Assembly: GCA_007922225.1 (NCBI GenBank)
Contig: ML679971.1
Coordinates: 682,001 to 746,000 of the forward strand
Direction of reading: 5' to 3'
DNA length: 64,000 nucleotides
From: Emydura subglobosa
Taxonomy: Eukaryota > Chordata > Testudines > Chelidae
Shown: positions 30,715 to 42,605 of the stretch, in pieces
How positions within the stretch are numbered: the stretch's first letter is position 1
How the letters are laid out: each line of letters starts with the position of its first letter
Translations under genes and position numbers: made by a program
The notes under the pieces: generated by a model
Told to the model about the DNA's origin: nothing
What the model saw: only the letters and a program-made list of their open reading frames with translations
Database searches by the model: none

Positions 30715-30850
30715 GTGGCAATGGTAAGAATTGAAACGCTGTTTTCTAAAATGAAATTCCAGAATTCCCCTCTCACAGGAAGCAATGGTTTGGGGGAATA
30801 GGTTAGGATTTCTCCCAGAACAGGAATTCCAGTTTCTAGCCAGCTCTAAT
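30715..30850. repeat. A/T-rich repeat fragment
   Basis: TTTTCTAAAATGAAATTCCA ... GTTTCTAGCCAGCTCTAATC. The right end is the reverse of the AGAGCTGG start seen at 1643. Confidence 0.4.
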
Positions 30851-30884
30851 CACAAAATTTCATACCAGTCCCATGAGGAAAAAG

Positions 30885-31035
30885 AGGACTGGTTACCCCC
30901 AAATAAGAGAGGAGGAAACTGAGGCACAGAAAAGTTAAGTAACTCAAAGGTCACAGAAGGGAATCCATGGAAAAGCAGTCAGGAAAAAGCACCCAGGTCT
31001 CCTGACCCCCTATGCTGAGCTAAATGCACCAGACA
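30885..31035 (-). repeat. CORE/MIR-type SINE fragment, antisense
   Basis: GGAAACTGAGGCACAGAAAA, AGGTCACAGAAGGGAATCC and CACCCAGGTCTCCTGACCCC. It forms an inverted pair with the copy at 31130. Confidence 0.75.
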
Positions 31036-31129
31036 ATGTTCTCTGTCCTAGACACTTTCCACAACGAAAGTGAGGTGGGCTATACCGATAATAAATACAG
31101 AGTGAGGAAGGATTCTCCCTACAGTTAAA

Positions 31130-31395
31130 ACTCTGGGTGGGGCCTCAGAAGATCTCAGTTCAATTCCATTCTCACAGATTCGCTGTGTGACCTTGGGTGA
31201 GTCATTTAATCTCTCTGTGCATCAGTTCCCCATTAGTAAAATGGAAATGGTACTCTCTTTCTCCATCCCTTGTCTGTCTTTTCTATTTAGATTGTAAGCT
31301 CTTCGGAGCAGAGACCATCTCTGTGTCGGTTGAGTGCCTAGCACAATCTGACCTCGACCAAGATCAGGGTCACTAGGTGCTGCTACAAATAAATA
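31130..31395 (+). repeat. CORE/MIR-type SINE with L2-like tail, sense
   Basis: GCTGTGTGACCTTGGGTGAG, CTCTCTGTGCATCAGTTCCC, AGATTGTAAGCTCTTCGGAG and TGCCTAGCACAATCTGACCT. Core and tail are both present. Confidence 0.75.
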
Positions 31396-32096
31396 ATAAT
31401 AACATATGCATCCAAATTTGCTTCATTTTCAGAGCACTGAGATGAAAAAGGTACATTCTGTGCTGAAGCGCTGTCAAATCACATGAATTGCCGGCTCCCT
31501 TAATATCACTATTCCCGCCTCCGCCTCGCCAACTTAAATTCTCCCATGCCTCCAGCTAGAAGGCTGTTGGGACTCAGAGCTCTAGATACCTCCACACAGG
31601 AGATCAGTCATTTCACACTGCCGGTGGGCTTCTTTACTATTCTAATACAGAACCAATTGCACACTATGACTAATAATGTTGGCTGTAGGAAAGAATTATT
31701 GATATAAAGACTAAGAAAGGCCGCCTCGGATTTCTTGACAGGACAGTCTTGACTTTGAGAGAGCAAAGCATAAAATAACTTCACGGGCCTTCCAGATGGC
31801 AGTAGGCTGTTGGAGAGAAATCCACAATTGGTGCTTGAACTTGAAACTAGGGACATAGACCGGTTACAAAGCTTCTTCACTTGTACCTTACAGAACTGTG
31901 TCCTCTGTGTCTGGCCACCCATAGCATCCCTTCAGCTACAAAGATTTGCCAGTGAAATATTTAGCTCTGCTATTATTATTAATTTGTATGACAGTAGCAT
32001 GTAAAGGCAACATTGTATTCAATGTTGTATAAACACAGAGGACGAGATAGTCCCTGCTCTGGATAGACAAGAGAAGGGATCTTATCCCCTTTTTCA

Positions 32097-32690
32097 TAGA
32101 CTCATAGACTATACGGTCAGAAGGGAGCATGATGATCATCTAGTCTGAGCTCCTGAACATCGCAAGCCACAGAACCTCACCCACCCACTCCTGTAATAGA
32201 CCCCTAACCTAAGACTGAGTTATTGAAGTCCTCAAATAATGATTTAAAGACTTCAAGGTACAGTGAATCCACCAGCAAGTGACCTGTGCTCCATGCTGCA
32301 GAGGAAGACGAAAAATCCCCAGGGCCTCTGCCAATCTGCCCTTGCGGAAAATTCCTTCCTGACCCTAAATATGGCAATCAGCTAAACCCTGAGCATGTGG
32401 GCAAGACTCATCAGCCAGACACCCGGAAAGAATTCTCTGTAGTAACTCAAAACCCACCTCCTCTAACATCCCCTCACGGGCAATTGGTCATATTTACTGC
32501 TAGTAGTCAAAGATCAGTCAATTGCCAAACTAGGCTTCCCATCATACCACCCCCTCCATAAACTTATCAAGCTCAGTCTTGAAGCCAGCTAGGTTTCATT
32601 CCCCAACTGCTCCCCTTGGAAGGCTTTTTCAGATGGGGAACTGATGCACAGAAAGATTGCATGACTTGGGACAAGTCACTTAGTGATCTG
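32097..32690 (-). mobile_element. CR1 LINE 3' region, antisense, with SINE piece at right
   Basis: TCATAGACTCATAGACTATA, GATGATCATCTAGTCTGAGC, AAATTCCTTCCTGACCCTAA and AAGCTCAGTCTTGAAGCCAG. An antisense SINE core (GATGGGGAACTGATGCACAG) follows at about 32632-32690. The frame at 32286-32561 lies inside the CR1 and is not a gene. Confidence 0.85.
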
Positions 32691-32754
32691 ACAGTGACTC
32701 CAGCTGCATTAAAGGGAGTTAATGTCATTTTGTCTCCTTAATTACTAGTAAGTA

Positions 32755-32885
32755 TTAATCAGAGTGAGGTAGCACCTAGGAGCCCCAGTAATGGACCAGA
32801 ACCCCATTGCATCAGATCCCATACAAATCCAGAAGAAAAAGACTACCTCTGCCCCAAAGAGCTTACAATCTGCGTAATAAAAATA
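32755..32885 (-). repeat. L2/SINE tail, antisense
   Basis: GAGGTAGCACCTAGGAGCCC, CAGAACCCCATTGCATCAGA and CTGCCCCAAAGAGCTTACAA. Confidence 0.7.
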
Positions 32886-33439
32886 TTATTGGTGAATGGA
32901 GTCAGGAGTTTGTCTGTCACTAGGAAGAGGTGGAAGTGGGATTGGTATGCAGGAACAGGGAGTTGATCCAATTGTTCTAAAAAACACTCCACATTACGAA
33001 AAAGTATGAGAACCATTGTACTAAGCCACTTCTCCCTCAGTTACATATTGTGTCTGTCACTGGCTGATTGATTATGTACTAGTGTTGGATTTGAATACAT
33101 TCTTAGGGCTAAGAGAAAGACTAATGTTCATTTAGTTTAATGAACTAAATGGCAGAGCGACAAACACAGACATACATTCAGCCTTAAAATACAGAACAGC
33201 CAACTACAGAAGGAAGAAATGACTGATGGTTGGAAGTCAAAAATAAAGACCTGATTCTGAGGTTAATTACACAGATTTGATACTGGTAACCCTATTGATT
33301 TCAATGGAGTTGCTCCTGACTTACACCGTTATAAATGTCAACCTGTCCCCTACTAGCAGGTTAGTTTTGACTAAGCACCAAGCGTTCATATGCTTAAGTG
33401 AAAAGGAAGTGCTAGCTAAAAAGTACAGCTAAAAGAATC

Positions 33440-34040
33440 ATCATCTCCATTACTGCAACATCCACTGCTCTGGGCTTGATGAATGCAATCTTGCCTCACT
33501 CAGAATGCTGCTGGAAAGAGTATTTTCCTAGGCCATTGCTTTTAACATCACCCTTCTCTTTGCCTCCCTCCATTGGCTCCATTCTCTAGCATATCAACTA
33601 TAAGCTGCTTGTCTTCATTCTCAAGGCTTTTCACAGCTTATCCCAACCCTACCTATCACCCCTCTTTCACTAGCAAGCTGTTGACTCACACTTCTGATTG
33701 GACATGATGACAGCCTCAGTCACCCCCCTCATTACAATTTTCAAGCAAGCATTTTTGTGCTTGCTTTCCTACTGCCCCTCATGCTTGAGCAGATCCCCAT
33801 AAACATCTGCAAAACTATCTCACTGGCATCCTTGCAAACTCTTTTTCTGTGATACCTACAACAAACTTGACAATGGTTAGGCTGCTGGTGGGTCAAGACC
33901 ACTGCCTACCATGCTGACCAATGTGGTTGTATTCCCTGTCTGCCTGTATCTATCTGTCTCTTGTTTTATACTTACATCAAAAGCTCTTTGAGGCAGAGCC
34001 CATCATTTTGTTCTGTGTTTGAACAATGCCCTTTGCAATT
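33440..34040 (+). mobile_element. L2-like LINE 3' end, sense
   Basis: CTCTTTGCCTCCCTCCATTG, TCAAGGCTTTTCACAGCTTA, GACAATGGTTAGGCTGCTGG, AAAGCTCTTTGAGGCAGAGC and TGTTCTGTGTTTGAACAATG. The order of these blocks is that of an L2-type 3' end. A fold-back fragment (CAATGGAGTTGCTCCTGACT) lies at about 33290-33340. Confidence 0.65.
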
Positions 34041-35165
34041 TAGCCCTGACTCAATTCTGAAAATGGTCAATTGTGGTTCAGGATGATTGGTAGTTAGAAT
34101 TGGAGGGGGACAAAATGACCTACATTAGTTCATCAAATAGCTTCTCTGCTTTAACAGGATGATCTTGTACATAAAATTCTCAGAGAGCACATTATGAGAT
34201 AGGCACATTACAATAACCTGAACAGAATAGCCTCCACCCCCTCCCCCGATTAAAGAATGTAGCTGATATTTAGCTGGTGCAACTCTTGATCTTAGCTCAC
34301 AAGTTATGTTTCAGATGAAAAAGATCAAACAGATGATTAAGACTATCCCTTAAAAGCATCATATTCATAATTCCCTTGACGTCAGAGGCTGTGTTTGGTT
34401 CACCGAGGCAAATACCCGTCGTCTCAAGCTTTATTTATTGGTTTATAAGCTTGGGTTGCATAATGCAGGATTTTTACTTGCACTCAAGGGACATCAAGGG
34501 CTTTTTAAAATTAATTTCCTGCCCACATAATTTCACTGGAACTTGGTGAAAATAATACCTCCAGGAGGACTCCATAGAAAAATCCATGTAAATAAGTCAA
34601 AATGTCTTTATGGCATGTAAGACAAGAGTTTGTTACCCAGGGATAATAGCAGACTTCTAGAGCCATGGGCACACCTGTGACCACACACACACACACGTTG
34701 ATCGCTAATGTGGCCCAGGATCCAGTATGGTTCAGCAGCAGCAGTGGGAGCTACAAGTTGTGAACTACAAACTGCTGCATGTTGGGAGAACTTCCTAGTT
34801 CCGTCCAGAAAATATCCTCTGCTCTCCCAGGAGGAAATTTTAGCAGTGAAGTCAGGAGGATGAGGCAAGCCGAGAGGAGGCTGCTGGGCTGGAATTCTGT
34901 TCTGTTTCCTTTCCGCAGAAAGCTTTGCTCCTGGTGGTTTCTTTGAGTGGGTCTGGTCTGGAGTCACACTACGCCGACCCACAATGCAGAGCACACTGAG
35001 GGACCGCAAGCCCCATGCCCCAAGGCGGGGTAAAAAGCTGCACAGCAGTCTTACCCTGTCTTGAACAACCTTGAAAGGGAGGCTGAGTGACATTCAGAAG
35101 ACCAAAAAAATCCTGAAGACATTTCACTGAGATGTGATTCCACTTCTGTGTCATAGCATAGGCCA
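34041..35165. other. No gene; a (CA) run and unrecognised sequence
   Basis: A short ACAC run lies at 34682-34697. The 161-aa minus frame at 34608-35093 has no recognisable domain and no splice context. Confidence 0.4.
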
Positions 35166-35167
35166 AC

Positions 35168-35240
35168 TCAGAGGAACAGAGGCCTGGAAGGGACCTCCTC
35201 AGTTATTGAGTCCAGTCCCCTACTACCACAGGGGACTGGA
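35168..35240 (-). mobile_element. CR1 LINE 3' fragment, antisense
   Basis: AGAGGCCTGGAAGGGACCTC, then TTGAGTCCAGTCCCCT. Short and degenerate. Confidence 0.6.
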
Positions 35241-35689
35241 CCATTATATGAATCAACTCACTCTTGTTCCGAAAGTCCCTCCCCTTGCAATGGGCCTTGT
35301 GTAGCAGAGTCCAGCTGGAACTAAGGGAAGAGGAATCCTTGCCTTCGGCCCATGAAGCAGCTTCACCACAGAACCAAGACCTGGGGTACTGTGTGTAGTA
35401 TGTAACACCTTCCTTGATTACTTTGCTCTCCTAATGGGTTTTAGCCAGTGGTTTTGCATAGTGGTACACTCAGTGTTCACGCCAACCATACCTACCTACC
35501 CATGACCTGGCTCAAACTCTTTCAACCCAGCCTCCATGAGGTGATGTGGATGGATCAATAATCTGTTATATGGATGAGATGCAAGACCTAGTCCCTCCAT
35601 GCAAGATCTCTGCTGCCTTTCCCCCTCCATAGAGATCTGAACTAATGCTATTATTCTCTTGGATCTATCACTCTAGTATCTCAGTGCTG

Positions 35690-35890
35690 ACAAAAATAAA
35701 CTGGTCTTCTAGAGTGCTTCCATCCAAAGACTCAAAGTGCTTTACAGTCGTTGCTGAATAATGCCTCACAACACTCCAAGATCATCAAAAGCAAACCAAG
35801 GTTAGATGATTTGGCCAACAACGTTGAAGAGGGTCGTGGTACAGTCAGAAATTGAATCCAAGAATCCTGAGTCTAAGCCTTGTGACTTAT
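35690..35890 (-). repeat. CORE-SINE/tail, antisense
   Basis: CTCAAAGTGCTTTACAGTCG, CTCACAACACTCCAAGATCA and TTGAATCCAAGAATCCTGAG. Confidence 0.6.
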
Positions 35891-36077
35891 TCTTCAACCA
35901 TAGCATCTGTGTGCCTGTACAGGTGGAAGCCTTGGAATTTGTTTTATTTTTAATCTTTCACCTGCCACCCCAAAATTATTACTGAGGACACTTGCAAACA
36001 GACTCTTCAGTGATCTCCTAGTAACTTCTAGGAGGAACTTAGCTGATTCCCATAACTTAGTCTTCAAATGAGTTAGT

Positions 36078-36305
36078 AACTAAGGCTGGTTGAAAATTTT
36101 CTTTTTTTTTTCCAGCCTGAAATTGAATTGAAATTGGACTAAACAAATATTTTTTTGGAAAATGTCTGCTTTCCTCATACTTTTGATTTTTTAACAGAAA
36201 ATCTAACATTTGAAAAACCACTGTTTTTTGTTTTGCTTAAAACTGAAAAAGAAAGTTTTGGCCCAAAAATTTTTCGTTGGACATTTTTAGCCAAAATATT
36301 TCATT
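36078..36305. repeat. A/T-rich repeat with AAAATTTT palindromes
   Basis: AAGGCTGGTTGAAAATTTTC start, GAAAATGTCTGC, AACAGAAAATCTAACATTTG and CCCAAAAATTTTTCG. Confidence 0.5.
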
Positions 36306-36939
36306 TTTGTAGGTTTTCTATTTTCTGCTATTAGAACTTACTGGTAACACACACATGCACACACAACCAGGTCTTTCAGTGTAGACCAATCCTTTTATAG
36401 TTGGTGTAAATGTCAGCTGTGAAGATAAGGGAGAATAGGTATAGACTGTGTCCTATGTGTCTTGAATTTATTGTATGAGGTGTTGACGTGTGCTCATGAT
36501 TTTCAATTGGTGATTACCTTGCGGTCTATTGAGTTCTATTTATTTTTTGTTGTATGATGGTTGAGCATCTCTGTTTGCCTCTTTGGATGTGCTGATTTTG
36601 AACAGCAAGAATTCAATAAATAAGTGATAGATACAGGTTATAAGTTATAAGGACACGGGATCTTTATTTTCTATTTCATTAATGGGCTGACAATGTCTAA
36701 ATTATACAGACAAGGCCTGTTATTTCTGTCTCTAGGGCAACTGATCACATTCAACCTCAAAATCCCAAAGAGAAATGGATGTGTTGCCTTCAAGTCTGAA
36801 CGTTAACAAAAAAAAAAATAACTCACATTCTAATCCCTAACTCTGAAATGCTATTTGGAGTCATCTGCACAAGGACAAAAATAAACTATATTAGCATATT
36901 CTACAAAATCATTGTCAACATTCATATTAAGGAATTACA

Positions 36940-37012
36940 CCCTGAGCTGGTGTCAGTCGAGACAGCTCCACAATGGAGCTATGCCAATTTACATCAGTTG
37001 AGGATCTGGCCT
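36940..37012. repeat. Fold-back palindrome (agctggtgtaaatc / ggagctatgcc type)
   Basis: CCCTGAGCTGGTGTCAGTCG and AGCTCCA on the left pair with TGGAGCTATGCC and ATTTACATCAGTTGAGG on the right, with a three-base centre. This is the clearest copy; partial copies are at 23674, 33290 and 44700. Confidence 0.6.
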
Positions 37013-37099
37013 GAAATATTACTAATGAAATCACGAGCCCACATAATGCACCCATCCCCATTCCCTTATAATAACTCTAACGCCCCTTAGAGCTGTTTC

Positions 37100-38600
37100 A
37101 AACTGTGTCTCTGATCTCCTTGCTAAGACATTTAAATCTTCTGTTTCATTTGCATGGTTATCCAGCGAAATGGCTCCTAGTGTTTCTTTTCTTGTTTGCA
37201 AAACTGGGGGGCGATGCAGGGGGAACACGGAAACGGGAGGATTTATCTATGTTGCAGGGAAATTATTCAAAGCTGAAAACTTACTTTTGTTCCACAGGAG
37301 ACTTGCTTGAAGGCTCAGAGTCTCGTGGGGGCAGATAGCTTTTTATTTTTATTTTTTTTTAAGTCTTACCGTAATTAGTATTTCATCCTGTTTTGTGTGG
37401 GTCCACATGCTGCACTGAAGCCCCTCACCACAGAGCTGAACGCACTGGAAGGACCGTTGATGCAATGCAGCATCTCTTCCATGCTAACCTATTTAGCTAA
37501 CCTTCCTGGGTCCGCAGCAACACAAAATTACCTGCTGGCCAACTTCTTTTCACAACAAAAAATTAGGCTAAACATAGAACAGGAGCGAGTGATGTGGTGA
37601 AGGGATGGTGCTACAGGTCTCTAGTTATTTAGGGCTGAAGGCCCAGGCCCTCAAAGGTTTTTATCTCCCCAGACCTTAACTCCCCTTGAAATCATTGAGA
37701 GTTAGGCACCTAAATACCTTTAAGGACCTGGATCAAAGTGTTTTGTTGAGTCAGAGCCTTAGTCCTCCTTACTTTCAAGGCTCTGTATAATTCTGCTGCT
37801 GGTGCCTCCTCAGTCTTATCACCTACTGCCCTCCCTCACACACCCTATCCTCTGCCCTTTCTACTCACCTTGATGGTCCTTCATCTCCTCCCACCTGCAA
37901 CCTCCACTCGCCTCTTCTTCTCGCATAGCCTTCTTCTTCCTCTGCCTCTTTGTGGATCTTTGCTCTTCTCCTACATCTCACCCCTTTTTCATCTAGTGAT
38001 CCACCACTGATTATCCCACCAGCACCCGGCATTGCAATATTCTCACCTGACCACGAATAGTGCACTAAAAAAAATAAAAAGCATAACAAACATAAAACAA
38101 AGGAATTAAAATCGTTCTCCTGAAATAGTTTCTCCGTCTCCTCCACAGTTTTGCAAGTTCCCCCATTTCTGTCTGGCACAACCTCTGGTTTGATCTCCTT
38201 TCTTACTCATCTGGAGAGCATTTATCCTCCTGAACCAACAACAGAAGAGAGCCGAGTGGATAGCGCCTCCCTTGGTGGGCTCAGTCATCTGGAACTAGGC
38301 TTGCATGCGTGTGTACCCCTGCCCTCTGTTGGATGGAAGCAGACCTAGGTCCTATACTGCTAAGAGCCAAAAGAGAATTTCCTTTTGCTCAAGCAGTGGG
38401 GGGACAAGTGGGACCGTGATTTAGGAGAAAGAGGACTCTTGGTCCCTCTTATGGTGCAGAATTCTGAGCATGCTACATTGTTGCAGCTGCGAAGTCTTAG
38501 TCAGCCATGGATTTGTTACACTATATTGCATTTGTCTTGTGCATTAGAGTGAACAAACAGGGCTAGAGACTCCCACTATAAATACAAGAGAGTGCATCGT
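37100..38600. other. No gene; pyrimidine-rich L2-like block and unknown sequence
   Basis: 37780-38050 (CTTTCAAGGCTCTGTATAAT and long C/T runs) resembles the L2 3' region seen at 33440. 38255-38360 carries CTGCCCTCTGTTGGATGG, also seen near 28825. The rest is unrecognised. Confidence 0.45.
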
Positions 38601-40460
38601 TAACACATGGACAAAGAAGGTGCTATTAATCTCACTACAAAAGCACATTGCTCACAGGTCACTGGGAAGGTACTATTGTCTTTTGTTGTCAGTGCTGTTA
38701 CCTTTTTTAAAAAAAGTAAATACGAATCAGACACAGGCTCGGCACAAAGGGAGAGATTCAGTTTAAAAAAAAAAAAAAAAAACACAGACCAAGGAACGCA
38801 CACAATTTACTCCCTCAGCTGCAAATCGGCACCAAATAAGAGTCTAAAGAAGCATATATTAACATTCAGCTGGCAGTCACTGCAAGCTGTAATAGACATG
38901 AGCATTGACTAGACCCAATATTAGTGATGGTACTGGGAAACCATCCTAGCTTTTGCCTGCCTGAAGGCAGCAGTGATCCCCAGCTTGTCCTATCTGTCAG
39001 TCTATTTGATCTCCAAATGAATTGCTTTTGATAACAGCTATATAAATGCAGAACTGTTCCGCTGGGCCTTCTTAAATGAGACTCCTCTCTTTCATCTCCC
39101 AGTCATTTCAAAAAGCAGATAGACTTGTTAGAGGTTTTTAATGCAATGATTTATGTTTTATCTTGCCTGGTTTGAGGCAGCATTTATTTAGCACTAAATT
39201 CTTCCCAAGCCTATATGTGAGGGAGAAATGTTTGAACACGGTATTTGGGATTTAAGATAGTATATGTGTGTATATATACTCTGTGTGTGTGTGTATATAT
39301 ATATAATATATTGTGTGTATATATTTAGGGGATATTGATGGGGTATGCATATGTTTATACATATATATACATATTTCTGCTTCATTACTGAAAAGTATGT
39401 GATGAACTTTATTTGCATTGATCCAATAATCTAAGCCACCTGGACCTTTGAACCTCCAGCAAAATTAAAATAAAAATATTTGAAAACCCTCGAAACAGCA
39501 TCCTGACTAAGACAAATAATGAACAATGGGTTTTTTTGGAAAAAAGAATCAATCCTTATTAAGTTTAGTGAAAACAAACTTCTGGCACTCTTAAAATTAA
39601 TGCTTTGTATCTTTAAAAAAAATCAAGTATGAAGTCAGATTGATTTTCTCTTTTGTTTTGGATATTTTTCCGTTGTTGAATGTGTGTCCACAGCTCTATG
39701 ATTTTAAAGAGCGGTTGAATGCTGTCTGTCTGTTATAATTCACATGATCTTTCATAAGAAGCACACCGCAATCTCTGCTGACGGACATCTGGTGGAGAGA
39801 GCCGTAGTTCTCAAGGGCATAGGTAGGTAATCCAAGACTACATATCCAGATAGCACACCACAGAATGCAGGGAAATGAGTGAGCCTGGTGATTTTTTTTC
39901 TTCCCTTAATGGTATTTGCAATGTAAAAACAACTCAACCTATTTATCTTGATATGGTCAAGGGGAAGCTTCAGGTAACAGTGTAACATGCACAATGAAAA
40001 GAAGAAAAAAACCTTCTGAAAGAGTGACTGCTCTTACCAGATGTCTGTGGGTTGTGCAATTCATATTAAGACAGGGACTAAACCTCATCTTTGGAAAGTG
40101 TGAAAGCTACCTATTCTGTTGCTGTGTTATGTAGATTATTGTCCTCCCTCTCCTGGGAAATAGCTGATTCCCTTCAAAAGCCTTCTTTTGTGCAACTGAG
40201 ATAAAACACAAAAGAATCAATTGTACTGGGTATAACTGAACTGGTCCTATTAAAATAAACTCCCGCCTGTAATTTGGCACATAAAGGTACTGTGTAGTAA
40301 TGGGCAAAGAGGCTGTTCTTACTATGAAATGATAGGGTTAATTTCCTGATTTGAAAGAAATAGGGATGGACATTTCATAAGTGCCACGGTCACCTTTTCA
40401 TGGGACTTGTGCTCCTAACCCCCTCTGGTGCTTTTGAAAAACCCCACCCTAGATTCCCAT
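38600..40460. other. No gene; poly-A and TATG-rich microsatellite
   Basis: A poly-A run lies at 38765-38781. An AT/GT-rich satellite (TATATATGTGTG-type) spans about 39255-39375. Nothing else is recognised. Confidence 0.5.
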
Positions 40461-40464
40461 TTTA

Positions 40465-40640
40465 GTTCAGGGCAGCCCCATGTTCTAACGGTTAGAGCAG
40501 AGGACTGGAAGTCAGGACTGCCTATCTTCTGTGTGAAACCAATTTTTCCACATTGGGAGTGTGATCGAATCCCAGGAGTTTGTGTAGGCCCCTCTCTAAT
40601 TCGTATTTTTGTAGCACCATAAGTTAGAAATGGCGCTTTG
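40465..40640 (+). repeat. tRNA-SINE head, degenerate
   Basis: TTCTAACGGTTAGAGCAGAG, then GACTGGAAGTCAGGACTGCC. This is the tRNA-derived head of the CORE-SINE family. The body is replaced by diverged sequence. Confidence 0.6.
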
Positions 40641-41055
40641 TATATGGCCGACAAGAAGCAGTTCAATTCTCCTCTTGCACCAGCACAAATCAGGAGTATC
40701 TACACCAAAGTCATTAAGGCTTTACCAAAGTAACGCTGAGGTAAGTGAAAGCAGACATGGACCCCAGGAACCTGTTCTGAGGTGCTTCTTGTGCTGATTA
40801 GAAACTCTTCTGGGCAGGGACCACTGGCCTGTATTTTTAAAGGTATTTAATCACCGAAAGATACAGATAGGTGCCGAGGCAGTTTTGAAAATCCCATGAT
40901 TTCAGTGGTAGTTAGATGCTTTTGAAAATCCCTATAGGCACCTATGTTTACCTTCAGGTGCCTAAATAGCTGTGCACATCTAGCCCCAAATCACTTCTGG
41001 GATTGAGAAGCTAGACCAGCAAAAGCACCTTTTTTTTTTTTTAAAGACCAGTTTA

Positions 41056-41165
41056 ACTGCATCTACACTAGGGCTTATACCGACATAGTTCTACTGATGA
41101 AATAAATCACACCACCTAAGAAACAGAACTCTCTGAGTACGTGTTTTAAGTGTAGACCAGGCCTT
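41056..41165. mobile_element. Internally deleted MITE
   Basis: Starts ACTGCATCTACACTAGGGCT with TTATACCGACATAGTTCTAC and ends TTTTAAGTGTAGACCAGGCC. A short derivative of the family at 388 and 62949. Confidence 0.65.
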
Positions 41166-41179
41166 GGGCACTTTTGAAA

Positions 41180-41385
41180 ATGTTTATCCTGTGTGTCTCC
41201 ATTTCCTCATCTGTAAAATGGGGATAATAGTCTGGTTCTCCCACCCATTGTCTATCTTGTTTATTTAGATGGTAAATTCTTTGGGGACGGGACTATCTCT
41301 TACTTTGTGTACAGACAGTCCTAACAAAATAGTGCCCCCATCTCAGTTGGGACTCAAAGCACGACTGTAACTACAATAATAGATG
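41180..41385 (+). repeat. CORE/MIR-type SINE core and tail, sense
   Basis: GTGTCTCCATTTCCTCATCT, GTAAAATGGGGATAATAG and AGATGGTAAATTCTTTGGGG, followed by a degenerate tail. Confidence 0.75.
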
Positions 41386-41949
41386 ATTAGGAGAGTGACA
41401 CGGTCAACATGAGGTGAAAAGAAGAGCATGATCATGAATTTGGGAAAACAGAAGGTGAATGGAGAAAGAGGAAACCTGTAGCAAAGAAGGGTGTGAGGAA
41501 GCGAGGATTACTAGATGAATAACGAGACTGTAAGCCCTGTGGGTAGATGTATTTCAGCAGGATGTAAGGGCCATACGCTTACATACATATACACCGATGG
41601 ATCCTGCTCAGATACAAAATGTATGTGTGTCCCTCATCTGCACCCACATCCTGCACCAGTAGATTCTCTTCTGCACCAGATCTTGGCTAGAGATTTCATC
41701 ATGACCTGGCTGCATCCCCACCCACAAAATAACACCATTTGGTATTCACAATGCATAATTTGTAATGAGAGAGATGCCAGAGCTCCAGCAATTTGGTGCC
41801 AGGGATCAAGCAATTTCTTTTACGTTCATAACTGACGTAGCAAGCCCAGGGTTGCCATGGTTATGAACTGCCCAGTCTAGAGGTGCCAGAGCTAAGTCCT
41901 AGCACAAATTAAGCACTGGGTATATAGGTTGTCTGCTTTTTGCACCCCC

Positions 41950-42075
41950 TTTCAGACAGCCACTGAAAGAAACTGCAGTTCCCAGAAGTCTTTGTGCTGG
42001 GGTTTATTAGCTTTCAATGTGAGCAGATTCACAAACTTCTGGGAATTGTAGTCTGCTATCTGGAGGATGCAATGA
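41950..42075. mobile_element. Fold-back element, possible MITE
   Basis: The left arm at 41971-41996 (ACTGCAGTTCCCAGAAGT) pairs with the right arm at 42030-42053 (ACTTCTGGGAATTGTAGT) across a loop of about 33 bp. Weaker pairing continues outward. No target duplication could be fixed. Confidence 0.5.
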
Positions 42076-42403
42076 AAAGTCTCAGTTGAACTGTCTAAAC
42101 CCCCATCAAATGTATTACACAAATATGTGAAAAACTGGATAGCTTCTTCTTTACTTCCTTGGAGTTTGAGATAATGAATTCAACAACTTTTCTTTAATAT
42201 AACAGAGTGGTTTCCAATTAAGGGACACATCCTACTAGACGGCATTGTAGAGTGGTATAGACCCAAAATATAGGTTATACTTTTTTTAAAAAAGTTTTAT
42301 AAAAGTAAATATGAGCAGAAAATTCATGATTTCTTTTTCAAATTCTACATTTTAAATACTGTAAAAAAAATTAGATTTTAAAAATTAATGTACATACAAC
42401 AGT

Positions 42404-42524
42404 CCAGATTCTCATGTAAAAGTAAGGCCCCCTTTGACAGTGTAAATTACATTTACATCCGCTTTAAGACTCCTTTACACTGTCAGAGTGGTTTAAAGAG
42501 GCCTTAGTGTGCATGAGAATCAGG
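42404..42524. repeat. 121-bp palindromic repeat
   Basis: CCAGATTCTCATG...AAGGCC...TGACAGTGTAAA pairs with TTTACACTGTCA...GGCCTTAG...CATGAGAATCAGG. The arms are about 45 bp with scattered mismatches. Confidence 0.6.
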
Positions 42525-42539
42525 CTCAATAAACTTAAG

Positions 42540-42605
42540 GGGCATGATACTACTCCCAGTGCAGACAATGGGAGTTTTGTCACTGATTTCAGTGGGTGCC
42601 CAGGG
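42540..42605. repeat. Fold-back palindrome
   Basis: AATGGGAGTTTTGTCACTGA, then TTTCAGTGGGTGCCC. Copy of the gacttcaatggg family. Confidence 0.45.

Noticed and set aside
34608..35093. 161-aa minus-strand frame
   Set aside because: No domain, no splice context and no supporting frame nearby. Length is within chance for this region.
40465..40525. A tRNA gene
   Set aside because: TTCTAACGGTTAGAGCAGAG resembles a tRNA-derived head, but no cloverleaf or acceptor stem follows. It is a SINE head.
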